Below are positions 1-10,569 of a stretch of 64,000 bases of DNA, one piece after another. The translations under genes and the position numbers were made by a program. The stretch is taken from NCBI RefSeq assembly GCF_034059295.1, contig NZ_CP139141.1, positions 434,001 through 498,000 of the forward strand. The letters are read 5' to 3'. This stretch comes from Pseudomonas sp. HR96 (GTDB taxonomy: Bacteria; Pseudomonadota; Gammaproteobacteria; Pseudomonadales; Pseudomonadaceae). The notes beneath the pieces were generated by a model, which was not told the DNA's origin, made no database searches, and saw nothing but the letters and a program-made list of their open reading frames with translations. The first letter of the stretch is position 1. Each line of letters opens with the position of its first letter.

Positions 1-1
1 C

Positions 2-702
2 CTGTACAAGTCGTTGCAGGACGAACTGGCGGCGTTGCTGCGCCCGGTCGAGCAGCCGCTGGTGGTGCAGTCGGCCAGCAAACCGTTCGTGATCCTCGTG
101 GTCGGCGTCAACGGAGCCGGCAAGACCACCACCATCGGCAAGCTGGCCAAGAAGCTGCAGCTGGAGGGCAAGAAGGTCATGCTGGCCGCCGGCGACACCT
201 TCCGCGCGGCTGCGGTGGAGCAACTGCAGGTGTGGGGCGAGCGCAACAAGATCCCGGTGATCGCCCAGCACACCGGCGCCGATTCGGCTTCGGTGATCTT
301 CGACGCCGTGCAGGCCGCCAAGGCTCGCGGTATCGACGTGCTGATCGCCGACACGGCCGGCCGCCTGCACACCAAGGACAACCTCATGGAGGAGCTGAAA
401 AAGGTCCGCCGGGTGATCGGCAAGCTCGACGCCGACGCGCCCCATGAGGTGCTGCTGGTGCTCGACGCCGGCACTGGCCAGAACGCCATCAACCAGGCCA
501 AGCAATTCAACCAGACCGTGACCCTCACCGGCCTGGCCCTGACCAAGCTCGACGGCACCGCCAAGGGTGGCGTGATCTTCGCCCTGGCCAAGCAGTTCGG
601 CCTGCCGATCCGCTACATCGGCGTAGGCGAGGGCATCGACGACCTGCGCACCTTCGAAGCCGAACCCTTCGTCCAGGCCCTATTTGCCGAGCGGGAGCGT
701 CC

Positions 703-706
<4 letters not shown>
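2..706 (+). CDS. ftsY: Signal recognition particle receptor FtsY (5' end missing)
   Basis: This is the C-terminal NG GTPase domain of FtsY, the membrane receptor that docks SRP-ribosome complexes at the Sec translocon. The frame is open from base 2, so the start and the acidic N-terminal domain lie outside the window. Visible GTPase motifs are the P-loop [14 protein letters not shown], the DTAGR box and [10 protein letters not shown] near the end, which together separate FtsY from unrelated GTPases. The stop overlaps the ftsE start as ATGA, so translation is probably coupled. The ftsY-ftsE-ftsX-rpoH order is the usual one in gamma-proteobacteria. Confidence 0.97.
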
Positions 707-1370
<664 letters not shown>

Positions 1371-1374
<4 letters not shown>

Positions 1375-2396
1375 GTGCGACACGCAGCCCCAAGGTATCC
1401 GATCGAGTGGCGCCCAAGCCGGCCGATCCACAACCGAGCAAGAAGAAAAAAAACAACGACGACGACGGTCCGGACTTCGCCACGCTGTTCCATGCCTGGC
1501 TCGAAAGCCACCGGGCCAGCCTGGTCGACAGCCTGCGGCGCCTCGCCAAGCAACCGATCGGCAGCTTCTTCACCTGCATGGTGATGGCCGTGGCCCTGAG
1601 CCTGCCCATGGGCTTGTCACTGCTGCTCAAGAACGTCGAACGGCTGGGCGGCTCCTGGCAGCGCGCCGCGCAAATCTCCCTGTACCTGCAGATGGACGCC
1701 AGCGACAGCGAAGGCCAGGCCCTGGTCACCCGGGTCAAGGGCTTGTCCGGCGTCGCCGATGCCGAATTCGTCAACAAGACCCAGGCCCTCAGCGAGTTCC
1801 AGCAGCAGTCCGGGCTGGGCGAGGCGCTCAAGGAGTTGCCGGACAACCCGCTCCCAGGCGTGGTCATCGTCACCCCGCTGGAGGTCGACAAGGCCGCCCT
1901 GGAAACTTTGCGCCAACAGCTGGCCGAGTTGCCCAAGGTGCAGCAGGCGCAGTTGGACCTGGTCTGGGTCGAGCGCCTGGCCGCCATCCTCAAGCTCGGC
2001 GACCGCTTCGTCTTCGGCTTGACGGTGCTGCTGGTGTCCGCCTTGCTGCTGGTAATTGGTAACACGATACGTCTGCATATCGAGAACCGCCGTACCGAAA
2101 TCGAGGTCATCAAACTGGTGGGGGGCACCGACGCCTACGTGCGCCGGCCGTTCCTGTACATGGGCGCGATCTACGGATTAGGCGCTGGCGTGTTTGCCTG
2201 GGGCGTGCTGGCCTTTGGTCTGAACTGGCTGAACCAGGCCGTGGTGGGGCTGTCTGGACTGTATGGCAGCGATTTCGCGCTGGCCGGAGTGCCATCATCC
2301 GACGGTCTGTCGCTCTTGCTTGGCGCCCTGTTGTTGGGGTATATCGGAGCGTGGATTGCGGTGGCGCGGCACTTGCGGGAATTGGCGCCACGCTAA
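1371..2396 (+). CDS. ftsX: Cell division protein FtsX
   Basis: The 341-residue permease-like partner of FtsE. The ATG inside the ftsE stop (ATGA) is chosen because a GGAGAG site precedes it and it gives the usual FtsX length. The N-terminus is a cytoplasmic, lysine-rich and acidic stretch (KKKKNNDDD near residue 24). A transmembrane segment (TCMVMAVALSLPMGLSLLL), a periplasmic loop of roughly 110 residues and three C-terminal transmembrane helices of the FtsX-like permease domain follow. The motif RRTEIEVIKLVGGTDAYVRRPF is typical. It acts in the inner membrane with FtsE. Confidence 0.96.
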
Positions 2397-2452
2397 TGAC
2401 GTTTTGTTTAAGATCACTTATTTTTTACATCCAGACCGTATAGTCATCCACA

Positions 2453-2480
2453 GGAACCCGATCATCGGTTCCCGGTCTAA
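2453..2480 (+). promoter_or_regulatory. Candidate AlgU/sigma-E type promoter of rpoH
   Basis: GGAACCC and TCTAA are separated by 16 bases, close to the extracytoplasmic-function sigma consensus GAACTT-N16-TCTGA, about 50 bases before the rpoH start. AlgU-dependent rpoH transcription is known in P. aeruginosa. The match here is by eye and imperfect. Other rpoH promoters probably lie in the same gap. Confidence 0.45.
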
Positions 2481-2527
2481 TGGGCTGTGCGGATAGCACG
2501 AGTCATGTAAGTCGGAGGTTTTTTCGT

Positions 2528-3382
2528 ATGACCACTTCTTTGCAACCTGCGTATGCGCTAGTCCCGGGTGCGAACCTGGAAGCCTACGTGCACACGGTGA
2601 ACAGCATTCCCTTGCTGACGCCCGAGCAGGAGCGTGAACTGGCCGAGAGTCTCTACTATGAGCAGGATCTTGGGGCGGCTCGGCAGATGGTGCTCGCCCA
2701 CCTGCGTTTCGTCGTGCACATCGCACGCAGCTATTCGGGATACGGGCTGGCGCAAGCCGACCTGATCCAGGAAGGCAACGTCGGCCTGATGAAGGCCGTC
2801 AAGCGCTTCAACCCGGAAATGGGCGTGCGCCTGGTGTCGTTTGCCGTGCACTGGATCAAGGCAGAAATCCACGAGTTCATCCTGCGCAACTGGCGCATCG
2901 TCAAGGTGGCCACCACCAAGGCCCAGCGCAAGTTGTTCTTCAACCTGCGCAGCCAGAAGAAGCGCCTGGCCTGGTTGAACAACGAGGAAGTCCATCGTGT
3001 GGCGGAAAGCCTCGGTGTGGAACCCCGTGAAGTGCGCGAGATGGAAAGCCGCCTGACCGGCCAGGACATGGCCTTCGACCCGGCTGCCGAAGCCGACGAC
3101 GACAGCGCCTTCCAGTCGCCGGCCAATTACCTGGAAGACCATCGCTACGACCCGGCGGTGCAGCTGGAAGACGCCGACTGGAGCGACAACTCCAACAACA
3201 ACCTGCACGAAGCCCTGCAGGTACTGGACGAACGCAGCCGCGACATCCTCTACCAGCGCTGGCTGGCCGAGGAAAAAGCCACCCTGCACGAGCTGGCTGA
3301 CAAGTACAACGTCTCGGCCGAGCGCATCCGGCAGTTGGAGAAGAGCGCCATGAACAAGCTGAAGATGTCCATCGCGGCTTGA
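2528..3382 (+). CDS. rpoH: RNA polymerase heat-shock sigma factor sigma-32
   Basis: The 284-residue sigma factor that directs RNA polymerase to heat-shock promoters. Region 2 is present ([19 protein letters not shown]), as is the RpoH box around QRKLFFNLR, the segment used for FtsH degradation and core binding. Region 4 ends in [15 protein letters not shown]. The ATG at 2528 is chosen because it gives the family N-terminus [14 protein letters not shown] and follows a GGAGG site. An in-frame ATG 48 bases upstream would add 16 unrelated residues. A strong terminator follows. Confidence 0.97.
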   Translation: MTTSLQPAYALVPGANLEAYVHTVNSIPLLTPEQERELAESLYYEQDLGAARQMVLAHLRFVVHIARSYSGYGLAQADLIQEGNVGLMKAVKRFNPEMGVRLVSFAVHWIKAEIHEFILRNWRIVKVATTKAQRKLFFNLRSQKKRLAWLNNEEVHRVAESLGVEPREVREMESRLTGQDMAFDPAAEADDDSAFQSPANYLEDHRYDPAVQLEDADWSDNSNNNLHEALQVLDERSRDILYQRWLAEEKATLHELADKYNVSAERIRQLEKSAMNKLKMSIAA

Positions 3383-3396
3383 TACAGCCGCTCATG

Positions 3397-3427
3397 AAAA
3401 AGCCCCGACCTGGTCGGGGCTTTTTTG
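3397..3427. terminator. Bidirectional rho-independent terminator between rpoH and mtgA
   Basis: The perfect stem AGCCCCGACC/GGTCGGGGCT is flanked by an A-run on the left and six T on the right, so it can stop transcription from rpoH and from the convergent mtgA. Confidence 0.9.
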
Positions 3428-3443
3428 TTGGTAAACGATTGAT

Positions 3444-4166
3444 TCAGTCAGCCCAGGGCGCCCGCCGCGAACCGTTCAGCCGGCTCAGGTAATCATCCCC
3501 GCCCAGCTGCGCCATCTGCTGGCGAATCCAGGCTGCGCGGCTGGCCACATAGGCGTTGGGCCGCCCGGCGCTCCAGTTGCGCGGGTTGGGCAGCACTGCG
3601 GCCAGCTGGCTGGCCTGCTGTCGCGACAGGTAGGCCGCGCCCACGCCGAAGTGATGACGCGCCGCAGCCTCGGCACCGAAGACGCCGTCGTCCCATTCGG
3701 CGCTGTTGAGGTACACCTCGAGGATGCGCTGCTTGGGCCACAGGGTCTCGATCAACACGGTGAACCAGGTTTCGAAACCCTTGCGCAACCAGCTGCGGCC
3801 GGACCAGAGAAACACGTTCTTGGCCACCTGCTGGCTCAAGGTGCTGGCGCCGCGAAGCGAACCACCGCGCTCGTTGTGCGCCAGCGCCGCTTGAATGGCA
3901 GCGAAGTCGAAACCCCAATGCTCGGCGAATCTCTGGTCTTCGCCGGCGATCACTGCCATTTTCAGGTCGTCGGAGATCTGTCCCCAGGGGCGCCAGCTGC
4001 GTTGCAGGTCGATGGGTTGGCCGTCGGTCCAGGACTCGACCTTGCGCTCGACCATCAGCATGGTGCCCGGCGGCGGCACGAAACGAAACACCAGCACCAG
4101 CAAGGCGCTGCCCGCAGCGAACCAGAGCGCGGCTTTGAAGAGGCGACGAAACAGAGTGCGCAGCAT
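3444..4166 (-). CDS. mtgA: Monofunctional peptidoglycan glycosyltransferase MtgA
   Basis: A 240-residue inner-membrane glycosyltransferase (GT51) that polymerises lipid II into glycan strands without a transpeptidase domain. One N-terminal transmembrane helix (LWFAAGSALLVLVFRFV) is followed by the catalytic motif with Glu in AGEDQRFAEHWGFD and by GASTLSQQVAKNVFLW. The start MLRTLFRRLFK is preferred; an in-frame ATG at 4199 would add 11 residues. It is convergent with rpoH and divergent from the DUF423 gene. Confidence 0.95.
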   Translation of the reverse strand: MLRTLFRRLFKAALWFAAGSALLVLVFRFVPPPGTMLMVERKVESWTDGQPIDLQRSWRPWGQISDDLKMAVIAGEDQRFAEHWGFDFAAIQAALAHNERGGSLRGASTLSQQVAKNVFLWSGRSWLRKGFETWFTVLIETLWPKQRILEVYLNSAEWDDGVFGAEAAARHHFGVGAAYLSRQQASQLAAVLPNPRNWSAGRPNAYVASRAAWIRQQMAQLGGDDYLSRLNGSRRAPWAD

Positions 4167-4238
4167 GGAAGGCTTGGCCTGACCGGATGAGCGGGCCATT
4201 ATACAGGCCCTGTGCGGATGAACGGTTGGAGTGGCGCG

Positions 4239-4613
4239 ATGTTGCGGAGTTTCCTGATGCTGGCGGCGTTTTTCGGCTTTACCGGGGTGGGCCTTGGCGC
4301 CTTCGCGGCCCACGGCCTGAAGAACCGCCTGAACGACGAGTACCTGGCGGTGTTTCATACCGGGGTGACCTACCAGCTGTTCCACACCATGGCGTTGCTG
4401 GCGGTGGCCCTGCTGGCAGTGCACCTGCCCGGGCGGCTGATGCTCTGGGCCGGCATCCTGTTCACCCTGGGCATCATCCTGTTCTCGGGCAGTCTCTATG
4501 CGCTGACCCTTAGTGGGGTAAGCAAACTGGGCATCATCACGCCATTTGGTGGGCTGTGCTTCCTGCTCGGCTGGCTGTGCCTGGGGCTGGCCGCCTGGCG
4601 GCTGGGCGAGTAA
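4239..4613 (+). CDS. DUF423 family small membrane protein
   Basis: A 124-residue protein with about four hydrophobic helices and the DUF423 (YgdD-like) signature GFTGVGLGAFAAHGLK near the N-terminus, followed by FHTGVTYQLFHTMALL and ITPFGGLCFLLGWL. The ATG at 4239 has a GGAG site seven bases upstream. GTG and ATG codons at 4212 and 4218 are possible but give a non-hydrophobic extension. The function of the family is unknown; it is an integral inner-membrane protein. Confidence 0.85.
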   Translation: MLRSFLMLAAFFGFTGVGLGAFAAHGLKNRLNDEYLAVFHTGVTYQLFHTMALLAVALLAVHLPGRLMLWAGILFTLGIILFSGSLYALTLSGVSKLGIITPFGGLCFLLGWLCLGLAAWRLGE

Positions 4614-4704
4614 GGGCCGGCGAGACGAATGGCCGCCCGGTGCCTTGGTCATCCTGACCGTTCGGGCTAGAATGCGGGCCCCCTGACGAGATGGCTGCAC
4701 CTGC

Positions 4705-4905
4705 ATGCGCATTCAGTTGAATGGTGACTCCTTTGAACTGCCCGTCGGCGAAACCGTCGCCGGCCTGCTGACCCGTCTGGAGTTGACGGGCCGGCGTGTG
4801 GCAGTCGAACTCAACCTGGACATCGTGCCCCGTAGCCAGCACGACACGACGGTCCTCGCCGAAGGCGACCAGATCGAGGTGGTACACGCCATCGGCGGCG
4901 GTTAG
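4705..4905 (+). CDS. thiS: Thiamine biosynthesis sulfur carrier ThiS
   Basis: A 66-residue ubiquitin-fold sulfur carrier that supplies sulfur, as a C-terminal thiocarboxylate, to thiazole synthase ThiG. It ends in the required Gly-Gly (AIGGG). It is 67 bases upstream of thiG and probably co-transcribed with it. Confidence 0.95.
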   Translation: MRIQLNGDSFELPVGETVAGLLTRLELTGRRVAVELNLDIVPRSQHDTTVLAEGDQIEVVHAIGGG

Positions 4906-4972
4906 CCCCGGCCCGAGTGTCTCGCCACCCTGGCCGCCGCCCGAGCGGTCCCTTATAAAAAGAGGATTTTCG

Positions 4973-5767
4973 ATGAGCAATGTTCGCAGCGACAAGCCCT
5001 TCACCCTGGCCGGTCGTACTTTCCAGTCGCGCCTGTTGGTCGGCACCGGCAAGTACAGTGACCTTGAGCAGACTCGCCTGGCCATCGAAGCCTCGGGCGC
5101 CGAGATCGTCACGGTGGCGGTGCGCCGCACCAACCTGGGCCAGAACCCGGGCGAGCCGAACCTGCTCGACGTGCTGCCGCCGGATCGCTACACCATCCTG
5201 CCCAACACCGCCGGCTGCTATGACGCGGTCGAAGCCGTCCGCACCTGCCGCCTGGCTCGCGAACTGCTCGACGGCCACAACCTGGTCAAGCTCGAAGTGC
5301 TGGCCGACCAGAAAACCCTGTTCCCCAACGTGATCGAAACCCTCAAAGCCGCCGAAGTGCTGGTCAAGGACGGCTTCGACGTGATGGTCTACACCAGCGA
5401 CGACCCGATCATCGCCCGCCAGCTGGCCGAGCTCGGCTGCATCGCGGTGATGCCGCTGGCCGGCCTGATCGGCACCGGGCTGGGCATCTGCAACCCTTAC
5501 AACCTGCAGATCATCCTCGAAGAAGCCAAGGTGCCGGTCCTGGTCGACGCCGGCGTGGGCACCGCCTCCGACGCCACCATCGCCATGGAACTGGGCTGCG
5601 AGGCGGTGCTGATGAACTCGGCCATCGCCCACGCGCAGAACCCGATCATGATGGCGCAAGCCATGAAACACGCCATCGTCGCCGGCCGCCTGGCCTACCT
5701 CGCTGGCCGCATGCCGAAAAAACTCTATGCCAGCGCCTCCTCGCCGCTGGATGGTCTGATCAAGTAA
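4973..5767 (+). CDS. thiG: Thiazole synthase ThiG
   Basis: A 264-residue TIM-barrel enzyme that forms the thiazole phosphate moiety of thiamine from 1-deoxy-xylulose 5-phosphate, dehydroglycine and ThiS-thiocarboxylate. Family segments are [14 protein letters not shown], the Schiff-base lysine region LVKLEVLAD and [13 protein letters not shown]. The start is chosen after an AGAGGA site; the open frame upstream overlaps thiS and is not coding. Length is as expected. Confidence 0.97.
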   Translation: MSNVRSDKPFTLAGRTFQSRLLVGTGKYSDLEQTRLAIEASGAEIVTVAVRRTNLGQNPGEPNLLDVLPPDRYTILPNTAGCYDAVEAVRTCRLARELLDGHNLVKLEVLADQKTLFPNVIETLKAAEVLVKDGFDVMVYTSDDPIIARQLAELGCIAVMPLAGLIGTGLGICNPYNLQIILEEAKVPVLVDAGVGTASDATIAMELGCEAVLMNSAIAHAQNPIMMAQAMKHAIVAGRLAYLAGRMPKKLYASASSPLDGLIK

Positions 5768-5776
5768 GAGCCACCG

Positions 5777-6502
5777 ATGACTGATTCGCAGCAGCAAACA
5801 CCACCCGCCGACGACGGCGAGCCGCGTCAACACCGCGCCATCAAGAGTTTCGTGATGCGCGCCGGGCGCATGACCGAGGGCCAGCAGAAAGGCCTCGATC
5901 AAGGCAGCCCGCTGTTCGTCCTGCCGCTGGCGGACGCGCCGGTGGACTTCGACGCCGTGTTCGGGCGCAGTGCCCCGCGCACCCTGGAAATCGGCTTTGG
6001 CATGGGCCATTCCCTGCTGGAAATGGCCGCAGCTGCGCCCGAGCAGGATTTCATCGGCGTGGAGGTGCACCGCCCTGGTGTGGGCGCCTTGCTCAATGGC
6101 GTGCTGACCCAGGGCCTGAAAAACCTGCGGGTGTACGATTGCGACGCCATCGAGGTGCTCAAGCGCTGCATCGCCGACAGCAGCCTCGATCGCCTGCTGC
6201 TGTTCTTCCCCGACCCGTGGCACAAGAGCCGCCATCACAAGCGCCGCATCGTCCAGCCGGGCTTTGCCGAACTGGTGCGCAGCAAGCTCAAGCCAGGCGG
6301 CGTGCTGCACATGGCCACCGACTGGGAACCCTATGCCGAGTACATGCTGGAAGTGATGAATGTCGCGCCCGGCTACCGCAACCTGGCCGAGGACGGCCGC
6401 TGCGTACCGCGCCCGAGCGAACGCCCGGTGACCAAGTTCGAGCGCCGCGGCGAGCGGCTGGGGCACGGGGTGTGGGATCTGAAGTTCGAGAAGGTCGAGT
6501 GA
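5777..6502 (+). CDS. trmB: tRNA (guanine-N7-)-methyltransferase TrmB
   Basis: A 241-residue SAM-dependent enzyme that makes m7G46 in tRNA. The SAM-binding motif [15 protein letters not shown] lies around residues 70-85. [20 protein letters not shown] is the conserved catalytic/tRNA-binding signature, and [19 protein letters not shown] closes the protein. It starts nine bases after thiG, so it is probably in the thiS-thiG operon. Confidence 0.96.
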   Translation: MTDSQQQTPPADDGEPRQHRAIKSFVMRAGRMTEGQQKGLDQGSPLFVLPLADAPVDFDAVFGRSAPRTLEIGFGMGHSLLEMAAAAPEQDFIGVEVHRPGVGALLNGVLTQGLKNLRVYDCDAIEVLKRCIADSSLDRLLLFFPDPWHKSRHHKRRIVQPGFAELVRSKLKPGGVLHMATDWEPYAEYMLEVMNVAPGYRNLAEDGRCVPRPSERPVTKFERRGERLGHGVWDLKFEKVE

Positions 6503-6522
6503 TTGCTTGAGGCCCCCGAGGC

Positions 6523-6846
6523 CTACTTGCGATCGGCAACCACGCCGATCAGCACCACCACCACCAGCAGCACCGGTGCCAGGCTGTAGTTGTTGAACTG
6601 CTCCAGCCCGCGCACCACCCAGTGCGGCACGTAGATCAGTGCGGCACCGCTGCCGACGATGCACAGCAAGGCCAGAGCCGGGATGCGCAATGCCCCGGCG
6701 AAGCTGCCGATACGCTGCTCCACCCAGCCCTTGAAGTCCGCCCCGAACAGCACCAGCAGGCAGCCCACCAGGGCCATGGCGATGTCGTGCAGGTTGCTGC
6801 GGCCCCATTGCGACATGTTTTCCAGCAGGTGCAGTACCGTGTCCAT
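6523..6846 (-). CDS. DUF3392 family membrane protein
   Basis: A 107-residue protein with three predicted transmembrane helices (ALVGCLLVLFG; ALLCIVGSGAALIYV; SLAPVLLVVVVLIGVVA). It resembles the DUF3392 family common in Pseudomonas next to hemW. No enzymatic motif is visible and its role is unknown. It is the last gene of the minus-strand run starting at metX. Confidence 0.75.
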   Translation of the reverse strand: MDTVLHLLENMSQWGRSNLHDIAMALVGCLLVLFGADFKGWVEQRIGSFAGALRIPALALLCIVGSGAALIYVPHWVVRGLEQFNNYSLAPVLLVVVVLIGVVADRK

Positions 6847-6869
6847 TGCCAGTCCTTAGATCAAAGCGT

Positions 6870-8072
6870 TCAAGTCAGAAAATATTGCAGCAGGTCATTG
6901 AGGAACAGCTGGCCCTGGGGCGTTGCTGCCAGCCGCGTCGGTTCGACTTGCAAAAGGCCTTTTTGTTCGGCCAGGCGCCTGGCTGTGGCCAGGCTGTCCA
7001 GGCTCAGCCCGGTGCGCCGGTGGTACAGGCTGGCGTCGACGCCGTCGGTGAGGCGCAGGGCATTCATCAGGAATTCGAATGGCAGCTCCTCCACGCTCAG
7101 GGCTTTCTCGCCGGCCTTGAACGCCTTGGCCGGATTCAGGTAGTCCTTGGGCAGGCGGGTCTTCCAGGTGCGCACGATACCGCCCTGCAGGTCGCTGAGC
7201 TTGCCATGGGCGCCGGCGCCGATGCCGATGAAATCGCCAAAGCTCCAGTAGTTGAGATTGTGCCGCGCCGCCCGCCCGGGCTGGGCGTAGGCCGACACCT
7301 CGTATTGCCGGTAGCCGTGCTCGGCCAGCAGCGCCTGCCCGGCTTCCTGGATGTCCCAGAGGATGTCGTCCTCGGGCAACAGCGGCGGCTGATTCCAGAA
7401 CACCGTATTCGGCTCCAGGGTCAGCTGGTACCAGGACAGGTGGGTCGGCCCCAGCGCGATGGCTTGACGCAGGTCGCCCAGGGCATCGTCCAGCGACTGG
7501 TCGGGCAGGCCGTGCATCAGGTCCAGGTTGAAATTGTCGAAGCCGGCCTGGCGCGCCATGTCGGCCGCGCGCACGGCTTCGTCGCCGCTGTGGATGCGCC
7601 CCAGCGCCTCGAGCTTGGCCGGCTGGAAGCTCTGGATGCCGATCGACAGGCGGTTGATGCCCAGCCGGCGGTACGCGCTGAACTTGACCTGCTCGAAAGT
7701 GCCAGGGTTGGCTTCCAGGGTGATCTCGATGTCCGGCGCGAAGGGGATGCGCTGCTCCACGCCGGCCAGCAGGCGACCCAGCGCGGCGGCGCTGAACAGG
7801 CTCGGGGTGCCGCCGCCGAAGAAGATCGAGCTGATCGACCGGCCATGCACCGCTCCCCGTTCCTGGTCGAGATCGGCCAGCAGGGCGTCGACGTACTCCT
7901 CTTCCGGCAGCACGGCGCTGGCGGCGTGGGAGTTGAAATCGCAGTACGGGCATTTGCGCACGCACCACGGGATATGGATGTACAACGCCAGCGGCGGCAG
8001 CTCGGGAAGGGCCGGGGCGGGTGGCTGGGTGGAAAACCCGGCGCTGCCCGGATGCAGCGTCTGTTGGCTCAT
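6870..8072 (-). CDS. hemW: Heme chaperone HemW (radical SAM, formerly YggW)
   Basis: A 400-residue radical-SAM protein of the HemN/HemW class. The 4Fe-4S motif is [11 protein letters not shown] with cysteines at about 37, 41 and 44, followed by [10 protein letters not shown]. The short N-terminus, the HemW-type C-terminal domain ([16 protein letters not shown]) and the gene position after rdgB favour HemW, a heme-binding chaperone, over coproporphyrinogen oxidase HemN. It overlaps rdgB by four bases. Confidence 0.93.
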   Translation of the reverse strand: MSQQTLHPGSAGFSTQPPAPALPELPPLALYIHIPWCVRKCPYCDFNSHAASAVLPEEEYVDALLADLDQERGAVHGRSISSIFFGGGTPSLFSAAALGRLLAGVEQRIPFAPDIEITLEANPGTFEQVKFSAYRRLGINRLSIGIQSFQPAKLEALGRIHSGDEAVRAADMARQAGFDNFNLDLMHGLPDQSLDDALGDLRQAIALGPTHLSWYQLTLEPNTVFWNQPPLLPEDDILWDIQEAGQALLAEHGYRQYEVSAYAQPGRAARHNLNYWSFGDFIGIGAGAHGKLSDLQGGIVRTWKTRLPKDYLNPAKAFKAGEKALSVEELPFEFLMNALRLTDGVDASLYHRRTGLSLDSLATARRLAEQKGLLQVEPTRLAATPQGQLFLNDLLQYFLT

Positions 8073-8662
8073 GCGAGGCCCAGGCGCTGCCGCAGCAAGG
8101 CCATGGCGCGGGCGCGGTGGCTGATCAGGTTCTTGTCGGCGGGGGCCAGCTCGGCGCTTGAGCAGCCTCGCTCCGGGACCCAGAACAGCGGATCGTAGCC
8201 AAAGCCGTGGGCGCCGCTGGCGGCACGCAGAATGCTGCCGTGCCAGAGGCCTTCGCAGAGAATCGGCAGCGGATCGTCGGCGTGGCGAACCAGCGCCAGC
8301 ACACAGACGAACTGCGCGCCGCGCTGCTCGTCCGGGACGTCCTTGAGCGCGTCGAGCAGCTTGGCGTTGTTGGCTGCATCACCCTGGCCGTCGGCATAGC
8401 GTGCCGAATAGATGCCCGGCGCGCCGCCGAGAAAGTCCACCGCCAGGCCCGAGTCGTCGGCCAGTGCCGGCAGGCCGGACAGGCGAGCGGCGTTGCGCGC
8501 CTTGAGGATGGCATTTTCGACGAAGGACAGGCCGGTTTCCTCCGGTTCGACCTGGCTGAACTCGCCGACCGAACGCAGCTGCACGCTGGCGCCGAGCATG
8601 GCCTGGAGTTCCTTGAGCTTGCCGGCGTTGTGGCTGGCCAGCACCAGTTGAGTCAATTTCAT
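8069..8662 (-). CDS. rdgB: dITP/XTP pyrophosphatase RdgB
   Basis: A 197-residue HAM1-family enzyme that hydrolyses dITP, ITP and XTP to monophosphates and so keeps deaminated purines out of nucleic acids. Motifs are [12 protein letters not shown] at the N-terminus, [23 protein letters not shown] in the middle and [13 protein letters not shown]. The start overlaps no upstream gene; metW lies 18 bases before it. The length is typical. Confidence 0.95.
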   Translation of the reverse strand: MKLTQLVLASHNAGKLKELQAMLGASVQLRSVGEFSQVEPEETGLSFVENAILKARNAARLSGLPALADDSGLAVDFLGGAPGIYSARYADGQGDAANNAKLLDALKDVPDEQRGAQFVCVLALVRHADDPLPILCEGLWHGSILRAASGAHGFGYDPLFWVPERGCSSAELAPADKNLISHRARAMALLRQRLGLA

Positions 8663-8680
8663 GAGGGTCCTTGCAAGTGC

Positions 8681-9301
8681 CTAGACGGCGATTCGGTGGT
8701 CGGTCAGGGCCGGGCTGCTGACCCGATAGATGCCGATTTCGCCTAACAGATTAGGCCATAGCTTGCTGGCCCACCCGTGGCGATGCTGCTGGTCGACCGC
8801 CAGCCGGTCGAGCACCTTGGCCTGGCGCTCGCCGCACAGGCGCTCGAAGTCGTCGAAGGTGCAGAAGTGGATGTTCGGCGTGTTGTACCAGGTATACGGC
8901 AGGAATTCGGAGACCGGCATGCGACCCTTGCTGGCCAGGTACCAACGGCAGCGCCAGTGGCCGAAGTTGGGGAAGGTGATGATGCACTGGCGACCGACCC
9001 GCAGCATTTCGTCGAGGATGCGGTCAGGGTAGTCCACGGCCTGCAGCGCCTGGGTCATCACTACCACGTCGAAGCTGTTGCTGGCGAAGTTGCTCAGGCC
9101 CTTGTCGAGGTCCTGCTCGATGACGTTGATGCCCTTGTCGATGCACTGGGCAATGTTGGCGGCGTCGATCTCCAGGCCGTAGCCGGTGACCTGCTTGTGG
9201 TCACGCAGCCAGGCCAGCAGTTCGCCGTCACCGCAGCCCAGGTCGAGCACGCGGCTGCCGGCGGGAATCCAGTCCTGGATGATTTCTAGGTCGGCTCTCA
9301 T
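8681..9301 (-). CDS. metW: Methionine biosynthesis protein MetW
   Basis: A 206-residue class-I methyltransferase-fold protein with SAM-binding motif VLDLGCGDGELLAWL near residue 20. In Pseudomonas and relatives MetW is encoded directly after MetX and is needed for homoserine acylation, apparently as an activating partner. Here metX ends only seven bases before the metW start, which supports co-expression. Confidence 0.93.
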   Translation of the reverse strand: MRADLEIIQDWIPAGSRVLDLGCGDGELLAWLRDHKQVTGYGLEIDAANIAQCIDKGINVIEQDLDKGLSNFASNSFDVVVMTQALQAVDYPDRILDEMLRVGRQCIITFPNFGHWRCRWYLASKGRMPVSEFLPYTWYNTPNIHFCTFDDFERLCGERQAKVLDRLAVDQQHRHGWASKLWPNLLGEIGIYRVSSPALTDHRIAV

Positions 9302-9308
9302 GACAGTC

Positions 9309-10448
9309 TCAAAGGGCGATGCGCTTCATGTAGCCGCTGAAGGCCTGCAGGTAGCGCGGAATCGGGATCAGGAAGGCATCGTGGCCCTGCGGGGCGTCGA
9401 TTTCCAGATAGCTGACGTTCTTGCGCGCGGCCATCAGGGCGTCCACCAGCTCGCGGGAGCGGGCCGGCGAGAAGCGCCAGTCGGTGGTGAACGACATCAC
9501 GCAGAAGTCTGCCGTGGCGTTGGCGAAGGTCGCCGCCAGATCGTCGCCATGGGCCGCTGCCGGGTCGAAGTAATCCAGCGCCTTGGTCATCAGCAGGTAG
9601 GTGTTGGCGTCGAAACGCCCGGAAAACTCTTCACCTTGATAGCGCAGATAGCTTTCGACCTGAAACTCGACGCTGTGGAAATCATAGTTGAGCTTTTCGC
9701 TCTTGAGCCCGCGGCCGAATTTCTCGCCCATGGAGTCGTCGGACAGGTAGGTGATGTGCCCGACCATGCGCGCCAGCATCAACCCGCGCTTGGGGATCAC
9801 ACCCTGCTCCTGGAACGAGCCGCCGTGGAATTCAGGGTCGGTGAGGATGGCCTGGCGGGCCACCTCGTTGAAGGCGATGTTCTGCGCCGAAAGCTTGGGC
9901 GCCGAGGCGATGGCCAGGCAGTGGCGCACGCGTTCGGGGTAGCTGATGGTCCATTGCAGCGCCTGCATGCCGCCCAGGCTGCCACCGACCACAGCGGCCC
10001 ACTGGGCGATGCCCAGCCGATCAGCCAGACGGGCCTGGCTGTTGACCCAGTCTTCGACGGTGAGCACCGGGAAATCGGCACCGAACGGCTTGCCGGTGTC
10101 CGGGTTGAGGCTGCTCGGCCCGGTAGAACCGTTGCAACCACCCAGGTTGTTCAGGCTGACCACGTAGAAACGGTTGGTGTCGATCGGCTTGCCCGGGCCG
10201 ATGCAGCTGTCCCACCAGCCCGGCTTGCGGTCGTCGGCGCTGTGGTAGCCGGCGGCGTGGTGATGGCCGGACAGGGCGTGGCAGATCAGCACCGCGTTGC
10301 TGGCCTTGGCGTTGAGCTGGCCATAGGTTTCGTAGATCAGCTCGTAGGCGCCCAGCGAGCGCCCGCAGGCCAACGCCAGTGGCTCGGCGAAATGGGCGAT
10401 TTGTGGGGTGACCAGGCCAACGGAATCGGAGGGAAAGGCAGTGGACAT
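9309..10448 (-). CDS. metX: Homoserine O-succinyltransferase (MetX family)
   Basis: A 379-residue alpha/beta-hydrolase-fold acyltransferase catalysing the first dedicated step of methionine synthesis. The nucleophile elbow [14 protein letters not shown] contains the catalytic Ser. [13 protein letters not shown] and the C-terminal QGHDAFLI carry conserved oxyanion-hole and catalytic His residues. In Pseudomonas, MetX-family enzymes use succinyl-CoA; the sequence alone does not prove the acyl donor here. It leads the metX-metW-rdgB-hemW run. Confidence 0.93.
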   Translation of the reverse strand: MSTAFPSDSVGLVTPQIAHFAEPLALACGRSLGAYELIYETYGQLNAKASNAVLICHALSGHHHAAGYHSADDRKPGWWDSCIGPGKPIDTNRFYVVSLNNLGGCNGSTGPSSLNPDTGKPFGADFPVLTVEDWVNSQARLADRLGIAQWAAVVGGSLGGMQALQWTISYPERVRHCLAIASAPKLSAQNIAFNEVARQAILTDPEFHGGSFQEQGVIPKRGLMLARMVGHITYLSDDSMGEKFGRGLKSEKLNYDFHSVEFQVESYLRYQGEEFSGRFDANTYLLMTKALDYFDPAAAHGDDLAATFANATADFCVMSFTTDWRFSPARSRELVDALMAARKNVSYLEIDAPQGHDAFLIPIPRYLQAFSGYMKRIAL

Positions 10449-10517
10449 CGACCCTGCTCGCGGTTGAATGAGGCGTAAGTCTAAAGACCGCTAGAGGTGG
10501 GGGCAAGCGCAGGCTTC

Positions 10518-10563
10518 GCCGGCCAGACGCGCAAGGGCGGCTGGCCCTCGCGCACCGGCCGGC
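10518..10563. repeat. Long hairpin between yggT and metX (REP-like)
   Basis: The arms 10518-10538 and 10544-10563 pair over about 18 positions with a five-base loop. No T-run follows, so it looks more like a REP-type palindrome than a classical terminator. It lies between two genes read in the same direction. Confidence 0.6.
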
Positions 10564-10569
10564 AATGAC

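Noticed and set aside
4811..6808. Long minus-strand open frame across thiS, thiG and trmB
   Set aside because: Composition is that of an antisense shadow; the plus-strand genes have intact catalytic motifs and ribosome sites.
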